From Blastomussa wellsi (Eukaryota > Cnidaria > Anthozoa > Scleractinia > Plerogyridae), in the NCBI GenBank assembly GCA_947652115.1, contig OX393567.1, forward strand, positions 24,679,899 through 24,743,898: a stretch of DNA of 64,000 nt, in the 5' to 3' direction. A model generated the notes under the pieces. It was not told the DNA's origin. It saw only the letters and a program-made list of their open reading frames with translations, and did not search any database. Positions 44,664 through 55,300 of the stretch are shown here, in pieces; the first letter of the stretch is position 1; each line of letters opens with the position of its first letter. Made by a program: the position numbers and the translations under genes.

Positions 44664-47600
44664 TCACTTCGAATCCAACGCTTTGATAAAACCAAAAGAA
44701 AATAAATTTTATCCACAATGTAGAAAACAATATCCGTAACATTTTCCGTACATTAATGTTTCAATAGATTTTGGCGAATAAACATCACAGGCTGCGTGAT
44801 TCAAAGTCCAGATCACGATTTGGCCGAGTGGAGGTTTGGGTCTGGTCACCGACAAACTAGAAGATGAAAATAATCTGAAGCTGCGCTATTAAAATTTAAC
44901 TACTCATTTAATTCAACTGCTCCTTTTAAGCCCCATGGCTTTAATATTAACAGGCTTTGTTCTAACATTATTTCCCGTTGTTGCGTTATATTGAATTGTG
45001 ACATCCGACATACGATACTTGGACGTGAACCACAAGGTTAAAAGTGCTTTGTTTAGAGGGCATGCATGGGCTGTGATGTCCCGGTGAATGTGTATTAAAA
45101 TTCTGTTCTCTGTCTAATATTCGTAAATGAACGGATCAAAGGAAAAACACCCCTTTCAAGAGGTTTTTCCAAACGCAGTCCAGCAGAGATGTCTGTTTCC
45201 TGGTTGTTACAAAATTTGAACTGAAAATCCTGGTGGACGTCTTTGCATATTGTAGCATGGCATGCACAACATGTTATACAATTCTCGTTTCGGCGGATAT
45301 TTTTATCTGCCAGTGTTTTTGCTGAAAATATCTTTTAATTTAATTTTAATTAGCAGCTGAGTGACTTTTAACTAGGTCTCGTGTAAGGAATTTCCGGCTG
45401 TCTTGTTATTGATACCCTGCTCACCGAAACGAACAAAGAAAATAAAGTCCGCCTCGAGCAAGAGCCGCCCAGGCCTCGGGCCACGCAGCTAAACAGGGAG
45501 GCCAGGAATGCACCAAGGGTATACAGCAAGACCCGCCAAGCCGTACGTCCACGCGGCTAAAAGGCAACGAGGAAAAACGATGCTTTCTGACCTTTCTCAT
45601 CGACTGCACCGGCGGTTAAACGTTTTCAAACCCAGTCCTGATCGAACATCGTTCCAGGGTGGTAGATGGAGGGGACTGGAGTGGGAGACGCGATGACCTA
45701 ATGATTGCATGAGTTGTACTCCGATACAGAAACCGGGATAAGCGCCGGTCTGATGGTCCATAAGGCTCGTAAGCATGTAGACTTTTTAGATGGAAAGGGC
45801 AATCACAAATCACGGGCATTTTTAATTCCTCAAAATCACGAATCAGAAACAAGTTTTCAGACAATTTCACAAATAGCATATAGAAACAACAACAACAACG
45901 AAAGTGAGCTTTTCGTGATCAGGAAAATGGCATTTACCTTACAAAACCTGTAACAAAAATATGTTCTCTGGAATAGATCCTATCGCCGGAGCACAAAGAT
46001 TTATTGAGCCGCAAAAGATAGTTTTAATGACTCGTTCGTAATTTTGGTTTAGTATCTTAACGCTCCAAACTGGACGGACAACGCAAGATCACATGTTACG
46101 CAATCACGTGATACAAATATCCCCCTTGGCCTTACTACCCTATGAAAAGCCGCTGCCAGTCTTCATGAAAAACGACCTAATTTCGTTTTAGACGTGACTA
46201 CACCAGTTATACCATTTCGGCCATCTTGTCACACGCCCGATGTCATTCCCTGTATGACCTTCAACGATAAAATAAACAAATTATCTCGACAACTAGTTTT
46301 ACTTTCGTCATGGTTGTATTAGTCAGAAAATGATAAGATAGCAATGATAAAAATGGCCGTTACTTAGATTTACTTTCACTTTTATTATAAATTAATAAGA
46401 CTTAAATGCAACAGAACTTCGTTATTGCGTAAGCAAATCAGTTCGCCCTTTCTTACGTGCTACAAGCGCTGAATTGAAGTGCTAGCGTGTAAAATAAGAC
46501 GAAAATTCCTTGGAGCTATGATTTGCTATCTACCATAACCACACCAGTTTATGGAAACCGTGTTAAATGAAGACGGAGTGAAATGTTTTGATGCTGTGTA
46601 AATGCAATTTATGAGCCGGACGTTTTTCGAATAGAAGATCATGTAGATACCAGCATTTTAATCTCTGCCATCCAAAAAAGTATGTTTATTTCTCATTTAA
46701 AGCCGGTGCATTCAATTTAATTTCACTAGACGCAAAAACACATTGCCGCCAATGTAAAATAAATAACAGTTTTTTAACGATATCTGATTCAATAAATTAA
46801 AAGCCTGCATATTGAAGTTCAGGAAACAGATGAAAACTTAAGATAAGTTAAGATCTCCCCACGTCTTGCAGACTTTCTAGAGGTCCGTGCATGCTTCTTT
46901 CCTTTTAATTTAGAGCACGCGTTTAACCACGAGGAGAATTGACAGTTAAATCTTTAGATATGTACATAAAAAAACTAGGCGGACAAAATGGACCATGATA
47001 GGGTACATAAATTTTGTCTCCGTTATTGAGAAAGCAGTTCTATTATATTTCTGCTGCTATAACAATAGCATGCTGTAATTTATATTTAAATGAGAGTTCT
47101 GGTTAAAGAAATTGAGTATTAAATTTGATAAGATGCCGTGCAGATTTTTTTAATGATGATTTCGAAAATACATCTTCCATCATATATTCATTGTTGACAT
47201 CCACCAGCAACCAGGGATATCCCGCGTATGTGGGCTATTTAAAACATTTGCAATTATTCATATTTATTTTAACCGGGAATAAATAATAATGTCAGGCTCG
47301 ATTTAAGCTTAGGCTTACAATCTGACATGAACTGAAGAAGAAAGAAAATGAAAATTAGACAATAATCTCGTAAAGCTTCGCTGACGAAACAGGAAGAACA
47401 ACGGTATTGAAACCAAATTTATAAGAATACAGGTCACATGCTTAATATAGTGAAATTTTATACAACTATTTGGACAAATTGAAAGTAGTAGATTTTGGCG
47501 CAATACATCAGTCGGGTTTCTGCCCATAGTTTGAACACATTCTGCTATGCATCCGGGTTATTCCGTTAGTTCTGTGTCTCAGCCGGTGACACCATCCAGC

Positions 47601-47755
47601 TGTTCAGTATTCACTTACGTTGATGGATTGTTGAGAAACTAATCAGCATATTTATGCGACAAAACAACCCTTTTCTTACTAGCCAACGGATTCGCCCCGC
47701 GCCAAGAAAGTGACAAATTTCGAATTTTCTGACATGTCAGCCGCATGACGCTGAA

Positions 47756-48643
47756 ATGGCATCTGTAAACGACATCGCTCTCTCGGTGACCTTTTTGCTA
47801 CTATCCCTAATCGATTTTGTCGGCAACTTCTTGGTTTGTCTCATAATTCTGCAGCGACAGCGGTTCAGGTTTCGTCGTTCGACTCTCGACTTTCTCTTCC
47901 TGAACCTGGCGTTGGCGGATATGACAGTGGCAGTGTTCGTGATTCCGCGATATGTTCTCAACCATGTTTTCGTACACCCCCTGGGCTCCGTTGGTGACTA
48001 CTTGTGCCGTTTTGTTACCGGAGGTAATCTCATGTGGACCGGAGGGGCGGCCTCTGTTTTTACACTTGTCGCGATTGCCTTTGAACGACGACATGCTTCC
48101 CGTCCTTATCAGGTCAGGCAAAAATTTTCTAAGGCGAAACTGCGAGTTCTGGTGTCATCTTCGTGGAGTTTCGCTTGTTTGCTCAATCTTCCGCTGTTTT
48201 TTATCATGTCTTATGATGGCGGAAGCAACTTCTGTATAGAAAACTGGCCGAATCCTCTTTTGCCTCAATTCTACGGAATAATTTGGTTTTGTGTGGTTGG
48301 AGCATTACCTATATTCCTCATGGCTGTTTTATACTCTAAAGTGGTGTACCATCTCTGGATAAATAGATCAATAGCATTAAGGTTTAATCGAAGAGCTACT
48401 TTAATTCCGAGGAAAGCCACTGAAATGGCGATTACGTTGACGGTCATTTATTCAATCTGTTGGTTGCCGAATCTCATTCTGTATATCTTGGCATTTAACT
48501 TTTCGGACGCCGTGTACGGGTCGCCTCTCTACCGCTGGAGTGTGGTGTTGACTTGTTTAAACTCTTCAGTAAATCCGTTTGTGTACACTCTTCAAAGTCG
48601 GCGCTTCAGAGTCTCCGTCAAACGAGCTTTGTTATGCAAGTAA
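47756..48643 (+). CDS. GPCR D: intronless rhodopsin-family receptor with ERR in place of DRY, 295 residues
   Basis: The only GPCR here on the plus strand. TM1 GNFLVCLII, TM2 NLALAD, TM3 Cys84 then ERR at 110-112 (48083-48091) where the others have ERY. ICL2 reads SRPYQ instead of the usual HPL. ECL2 NFCIENWPN, TM6 CWLP intact, TM7 NPFVY, with almost no C-tail after helix 8. The frame is complete and uninterrupted, so this is a gene, but with altered G-protein-coupling motifs. ATG 47756 gives a short N-terminus like that of its relatives. Confidence 0.9.
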   Translation: MASVNDIALSVTFLLLSLIDFVGNFLVCLIILQRQRFRFRRSTLDFLFLNLALADMTVAVFVIPRYVLNHVFVHPLGSVGDYLCRFVTGGNLMWTGGAASVFTLVAIAFERRHASRPYQVRQKFSKAKLRVLVSSSWSFACLLNLPLFFIMSYDGGSNFCIENWPNPLLPQFYGIIWFCVVGALPIFLMAVLYSKVVYHLWINRSIALRFNRRATLIPRKATEMAITLTVIYSICWLPNLILYILAFNFSDAVYGSPLYRWSVVLTCLNSSVNPFVYTLQSRRFRVSVKRALLCK

Positions 48644-49328
48644 ATTTAAGGTTTGGCTTTTCTAACGAAAAACTGAACTGCATGCATGGGCACAGCTAAC
48701 TGAACACCAGTAACAGCTTATTGAAGCTTATTAAAAAAACCCATAAAACAACACCGGCCAGTGTGACCTCGCTGGACTCTCAGGACAGTACAGCGCGCGG
48801 TTCTTCAAGTGATCCGCGCATTATATCAATGGCAATTGAAAGCTAAAGGTTAGCCCGACAAAGATGTCTAATAAATATAAAGCCTCTGGCTTAGATAATG
48901 GATAAACTCTTTGCTTTTGTCATTTGTTGGTGAAAAAACTTTACACAATAAAGGCTGTGTGTAAAAAAAATTACCAACTGTCAGTTGAACAGGCAGCTGA
49001 AAGAACCAGTAACCATTCGCGATGCAACACTTGTCTACTTCTCATAGGTGCAAGAACTTGAAAGATGATATCATTAGAGACAAAATTTCCTAAGAAAGTG
49101 ACAGCAATTATGACGAGTACTCTAAAAGGTACTCTAAAATTTAACGGTTTTCATGCTATATATGCCCTGCTTACAGCATTTGTCAGTTGGAAGTTCCATT
49201 TAATCCACCCAACTTACGAGGCACATTTGCGAATAGTCAATTGCAACATACATTTAAGTTGATGTCAAAACAGTTTTTTGAGTGCTTTGTGGTTGGCACT
49301 CAAACGTACGTATATGCACAATTGTTGT
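48644..49328. other. Short intergenic region between convergent GPCRs D and E
   Basis: 685 bases separating the stop codons of D (plus) and E (minus). It holds the candidate poly(A) signals of D and nothing else recognised. Confidence 0.5.
48870..48952 (+). terminator. Candidate poly(A) signals of GPCR D
   Basis: AATAAA at 48870-48875 and again at 48947-48952, about 230 and 300 bases after the GPCR D stop on the same strand. Confidence 0.4.
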
Positions 49329-50348
49329 TTACACTTTGGCGTCATCAACTTTTGCGGTTCGGCGAAGTAATACAGGTGGCTTACTCTTTGATCTATTTTC
49401 TCTCCCTTCCATCTCAAACCTGCCTGTGAGTTCACCGAGATGGAAAATATTCAACTCGACTTCACGAGATCTGAATAATTCTCGAAATCCTCTCCGGAAG
49501 CGTTGATTTTGGAAACTGTAAACAAATGGATTCACGGAGGAATTGAGGCAGACAAATACCACAGAAGTGTTATACGCAACGGAGCCGTAACCAATGTTTG
49601 GGATCCCATAGTAAGCAATGAAATATAACACCACAACGGGAGTCCAGAAAATAGCATAAAGCACAGTTACAATCAGAATCATTTTGGTGATCGTTCTTCT
49701 CGCCCGTAGCAGAGAAATTCCCGATAGCTCTCGCACTGGCGTGCAAAACCACAAACAGTAGACAATTCTTCCATACAGATATATCATCAACGACAGCGGA
49801 ATCAGGGAATCTAACACGAAAATAACAGCCGTAAAGATACGAGCGGAAGAGATATCGGACCACGTTTCCATACAGAAGTCGATCCCTGGGTCGTATTTCA
49901 TAATGAAGAAAGGTGTTCCATCCTTCAAAACTGCAAAAGCCCAGCTTGCTATTACAAGTATTTTCAGTTTCTTTGCGGTTATTTTCCCAAGTGCCGTGTA
50001 TGGGCGGAGAACAGCGAAGTACCGCTCGAATGCGATAGTCATGAGTGTGAATAACGACGCAGCGCCCCCTACCCAAATAAAATTCCCACCAGTGAGGAGT
50101 TTGCACAGCCCGTCACCCAGATCTCCTTGAGGATGTTCAAAAGCATAACGCAGCACGTACTGAGGTAGGATTGCCAGACCAATTAAAATGTCAGCCAGGG
50201 CTAAGTTCACAAGAAGACAGTTCACCGAAGTGTGCATATAACGCTTGGTTGCCACTACGAGAATTACCATCGTGTTTCCGATCAAATCAGTCAAAACCAG
50301 AACTCCAAAAGAAATGGAAAGCATCAACCCACTAGCTGTAACCTCCAT
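49329..50348 (-). CDS. GPCR E: intronless rhodopsin-family receptor, 339 residues
   Basis: A complete seven-helix frame on the minus strand, convergent with D. TM1 GNTMVILVV, TM2 NLALAD, TM3 Cys82 (GLCKLLTGG) and ERY at 108-110 followed by FAVLRP, ECL2 DFCMETW, TM6 FWTP, TM7 NPFVY. The C-tail of about 60 residues is Arg/Lys-rich and ends DDAKV, which could resemble a PDZ ligand (inference). It shares the LTGGNFIWVGGAAS TM3 wording with D. Ligand unknown, probably a peptide. Confidence 0.9.
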   Translation of the reverse strand: MEVTASGLMLSISFGVLVLTDLIGNTMVILVVATKRYMHTSVNCLLVNLALADILIGLAILPQYVLRYAFEHPQGDLGDGLCKLLTGGNFIWVGGAASLFTLMTIAFERYFAVLRPYTALGKITAKKLKILVIASWAFAVLKDGTPFFIMKYDPGIDFCMETWSDISSARIFTAVIFVLDSLIPLSLMIYLYGRIVYCLWFCTPVRELSGISLLRARRTITKMILIVTVLYAIFWTPVVVLYFIAYYGIPNIGYGSVAYNTSVVFVCLNSSVNPFVYSFQNQRFRRGFRELFRSREVELNIFHLGELTGRFEMEGRENRSKSKPPVLLRRTAKVDDAKV

Positions 50349-52350
50349 GTCTTACCGTATTGAAGGAAAAATGAAACTATTATATTATAAGAAAAAACGA
50401 TGCTCGTAAAAGCCATGTACGACCGGCTGGTGCTATCAGGTACTGGCTAAAGAAGATTCGCGACGTACTCCCGCTTACATATGTAATTCGTTTATGACAT
50501 ATTGAACAGGCAAATCGAATACCAAAGGCGTTTTAAGATTAAATATCTTTTTAAAGTTATCTTCAATGTGCAAAACTTTTAAAATATCTCAATCAATTTT
50601 GACGCAAATCTCATCAACATATAACAGTCGGTCCGTGCTTAGTTTCTAAAAAGTCTATTATGCAGAAATGAGGAGGAAATTCTCCAGACTATCACGCAAA
50701 CTGTAGGCCCGCAGCGAACAAAAAGCTATTCTAGGTGGGCAGTACTAGCTTTTTAAATAGAAAAAAAGAAGGAAAAAAGAAAACTAAATAGCTATACATT
50801 AACATTACAAACTGTCACGCTGCACCCATACAGATCAGAAAATTCATGAAGTCGTGTCGACCGTTTGGATTTTTTTAAGCTGATTTTCTCAGTATCAGTG
50901 TTGCGAATGGGAAATTCAGTTTTCAAGAGGAAGCTTCAGAAACAACAGTGCAAGTCCTGCAGTTAATTTGAGCCGATCGTGAAGCCCATTTTACTTTGTT
51001 TAAGTCGCGGTTAATATTATAAATTAGTAGTATCTCCTTTACGATCTTCTTATTTTAGTATTATTTGACAAGGAAACCCAAACAACGAAAAATCTAACAA
51101 AGTAGATATATAGACACAAAGTAGCCAGCAGACAATATAAAAACAAACACGACAACAAACAAACAAAAAACTGGATTTTTAACTTTGCTTATTATATGTT
51201 TACTTTTTTGGTTTCGGTACGCGGTGTTTTTGTTAAGTTTGTTATAATAACGTTAACGTTTCTTGACAATAGTATTGTAATCAGTATTGTTCTAATATTT
51301 TGTAAAAAAATGTGTAATAAAATCTAAATGTCTGTGCGAAGTTATGGCATGCATGTGGGAGATTGAGCAGAACCGAAAGCCACCATGATAAGGTTTTATT
51401 AAAAGCCAACGGGAAAAAATGTATTTTTTTTTCCGGAAAAGAGGCGTATAACGTAGATAGGTCAAGAAATCGCTCGTTTGATCTACAGACGAACCGGCTG
51501 CATTTGTTAGGCGGTGGCGTAGACTAGATATTCCAGGAGATTAGGATGGTAATTGTTGGCTATATTCTACATTACCATTTTCTTAACAGATGTTTGAAAA
51601 ATCAGTGAGTACTTTATAATAGGTAACTATACCGAAACCTACAACATAAAAATATCAATGTCGGAAATGTGCAACATAGCCATCGACGTCTGGTGGATGT
51701 CTGTCATTATGCAAACATTTACTCGACTACTATGAAACATGCTGTTTGCTTTAGAAGAAGGTCTGCATTTTAACAATTCAGTCAACAGACACATGCAGAC
51801 TAATACAGACTGATCTTCAGTACTCAGTTGGCCGAAGACCGATTAGCGCTAACCCGGGGTTAAATTTTAATCCATGTTTCTCTTACTTTTGTTTAAAAAG
51901 AATTTTTGCAGCATCCAATCATTAGCCTGCGTTGCAGCCGGACGTGTCACATGGGTTTTGTCCGTCTGCGACACAGACTACCAATCATTGGCTTTTTAAG
52001 CTTTCATGTCATAATTCAAATTTCACAGTAACCCTGGATTATCTTAACCCAGCCTCGAACAACCCGACCTAGGGCTCATGAAGTTCCAAATGTATCGTGT
52101 GTTATGCATCAAGGCTAACAATTAAGCACTTTAGCTTCTATTTCCCTTTAATTTCTATAATTTCCACATAAAGTGCAACACTATAGTTACTTTCCTCAAG
52201 AGGCACTTCCATCTGCATATACTACCAATTCCAAATACCTCCAAGACAGAATTGACTAATAAAGTTGGTGTCTAATTAAGACGATGTAACCAGGATTACG
52301 TAGTTTTGTTTGCTTCCGAATATTAATGGCTCTTACAAACATTGCATCTA
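50349..52350. other. Intergenic between GPCR E and the DEG/ENaC gene
   Basis: Two kb of AT-rich DNA; no exon, RNA gene or clear transposon recognised. ATTAAA on the minus strand at 52147-52152 is a possible poly(A) signal for the DEG/ENaC gene. Confidence 0.45.
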
Positions 52351-55300
52351 TTATGTCGGATATTCTTTATGCAATGCACGGACAAAAACAAAGGCCACAA
52401 GAAGATCGGCAAATTCAAAAATGGTCATCAGGCTGCATCCAAGAAAGAGACCCATGTTTCCTCCAATCTCACCTGAAAAAGAACAGGAAAAAGTCAATTT
52501 AAGGAATCGTGCTTTTTCATCTGCGGCCCCTAATTTATGGAACAATCTGCCCCTTCATGTCCGCCTTGAGGAGAATTTTGAACGTTTTAAATCTTTACTT
52601 AAAACGCATCTTTTTAGACTAGCTTTTGATTTGTAATGTTTTATTTAGTTTTTAGCGTTATCTAGTTTTAGCCTTAATTACAATGCTCTTTTTATTTTTT
52701 AATTACTCTAAATATTTAAGTATCAGTTGTTACGCGCTTTTGATCATATTTGCATGGAAAGGGCGCGTTATAAATCTTTAATTATTATTTATTATTTATT
52801 ATTATCATTAAGGGGATGTTCCACCGATATTAAGCTACGAATTAACCATTTTAAGTTCATCCAAAAGTTCATGAGTTGATACATGCAAAACCCTGAATTT
52901 ATTAAAAACAAACAAGGAAGCAAAAATATTACCAAACAGTGCTTCGAGTTCAAACGCCACATGCTGTTCTTGTAATTCGTAGCTAAGAGTTTTATAACCA
53001 ATCTGAAGAAAGACAGAGTTTTCCCTAAAAAAAGAAAACACAGTTATATAATAAGTTTATTAGCAGGCAATTGAGAAACGCAGTTGTGGTGTCCTGTGGA
53101 CCTCCGGGACTATGAACAGCGAGCACGTGACCGAGCGAGGAGGTGTGCATGTGTGTACGAGCGGGAGCTCGGAGTGTGACTTTGTGTTGCTCGAGTTATT
53201 GGCCTTAGTGGCTTCAGGGAATACTACAGCAGTGGTCAAAAAAGCGTGATGCACTCCGCGTCCAGTGCCAATCGGAAAAAGTAACGTGGAAATCTGCGAA
53301 CTTGGTACGGTGTGAAACAGACAGTATCGCTGTAGAGGAATTAATTGGCTATCCCAAAAGAGACGTGCGACAGAGCCTATGAAGCCCCGGTAGACGGCGC
53401 TGCTAGTCGTGGGATCCCTGAATAAGTCTGTACTACCAGAAATGTGATTAAGGTCCGAAATGTTCTACCCCTGCAACGAGAGAATCTGGAAACCTACACG
53501 GTAGTTTTTCCGAAGAGATTTTATCTCTGACTTCAATCATATACAAGATTAGTTCTTTTTACAGTTTGACTATAGTATGTGGACAATTTCTAATTTTCAT
53601 TTAACACAGCGATTGCAATTGAACCATACTCGAAATCGGTAAAAGTGATGATAAATTAATGATACACTACATTACCTCATGTATTTAAACGAGTGCTTGG
53701 TAAGACCTCCAGCTTGTAATGCAGCCGCGGAACCTGCATCTGGGAACTTGGAATAATGCACCTCTGTTGTGTATCTGATCTCATTACAAGGGACGGGACA
53801 GTCGCAGTCTGAAACATTTAATTCACCTAGCGACGGGAATAGCATTTTTAGCATTGCATGGTCTGTAGAAATAAAACGTATTACAAACGGGCGAATGGAA
53901 TATTTACCAGTGTTTTGGAGAATACAGAGTTGATCCAATTTGGCACAAGCCTTTAGTGAGGTTGATCCTGTAGAACCGAAGAAATAAAAAAGTAGTAGTC
54001 AACTGAAACGCAAACAAACGGACGAGTCAGTAGTAAATCTCAGGTTAGATTATCATGTCATATAGAAGGCATCTTCCATATGGATCGGTTAAAAGTCTTA
54101 GACCCTCTGAACAACGAGTTTGAGCCGCGCGTGTAACCCTGTAAGAACGAGATTTCAGCTGCCACTTAAAGGGCCCGGGGAGACACTTGACCCATGTCGG
54201 GGTATAGGGGTGCCCTGGGGGTCTGAAATCCTGACCCTGTTTAGGACAAAAATAACGTCAAACACATACCCTGCTTAGGACAAAGGAGATAGCTTTTTAT
54301 ACTATGGCATGTTTACTGATGACCGGACAAATGAATACGTTTCTGAGGTCGGATATACCTAAACGTCTTGAAGCCATACCCTGTCTATGGACGACTCCTT
54401 AATATCCATACCCTGTTAATAGGACAGACTCGCTTGTATTATATACCCTTTTAAGGACTGAGGGATCAACCATACCCTATCCAGCGGCTCGTCCCCGTGT
54501 AACCAATGCAAGGGAGCACCCACTCATCCCTCGTTAAAGGACTTACTTACAATGAATGCCTAAAATTGCTTAAAATCAAAGGCAACCTTGAAACTGGTCA
54601 CCAAAGTAGAAATACACTAAATATTTAACAGAATACTAAGGAGAATCTATATATTTACCTATACAGGAACATTTACAGGTACAGGTACATTTACTTATAA
54701 CTGTAATGCTAAAAGGGCCTATAAAACACAAAGTTTTAAGTCAAACTCGACATGCAAGAGTAATGTTGTTAGTACAAGGAACGACTTCCGTTAATAAACC
54801 GAACCTTTCTATGTGCCCAGTGGGCTTTGTTTGGTTCGCAAGGTATTGTGGTAAAATGTGCATCTTTTTTCTTAGGGTGGATTGCAGCTGCAAACTTGAA
54901 AATTTAATATAGATTTAGGTAAGCCTAAAAGCGGAGCTCCATTGCTTTTGCCGATTCTTAACAATTTGAGAAAATGATCTAAGTTAGTGAAAACTCTAGC
55001 GTACGCAACTCCTCAAGAAAGATTTCGTTACCGAAAAAAAATCAGAATTGTCAACTCCAATCACATAAATTCCGCCGAGGATGGCCATGAAAATCTACAA
55101 GATCAACCAAAAAGTCGAACCTGAGTCCGCGATACAATGGAAAACCATTTCCTGATCAGCGGCCAACTTAAGAAAGAAATGTGATCTCGATGAGTCCTAG
55201 CCTCGGCCCGCGATATGGTCATGTGATACTGGTCACCGGATACCTTGTTTTGATAGCTGTCAAGCGATCATTCAAAAGTCGGTTTGAAAGTTCTTAACGG

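Larger units (their letters stand above)
41115..47755. other. 6.6-kb intergenic region between GPCR C and GPCR D
   Basis: No exon recognised. It contains inverted-repeat arms at 41934-41990 and 42771-42826, a foldback element at 43537-43851, a short palindromic element at 44601-44663 and a GC-richer stretch near 45440-45700 of unknown nature. Confidence 0.5.

Noticed and set aside
52310..52636. 108-codon plus-strand ORF as a gene
   Set aside because: Its C-terminal half is the tail of a LINE reverse-transcriptase ORF and its N-terminal half is antisense to the last DEG/ENaC exon.
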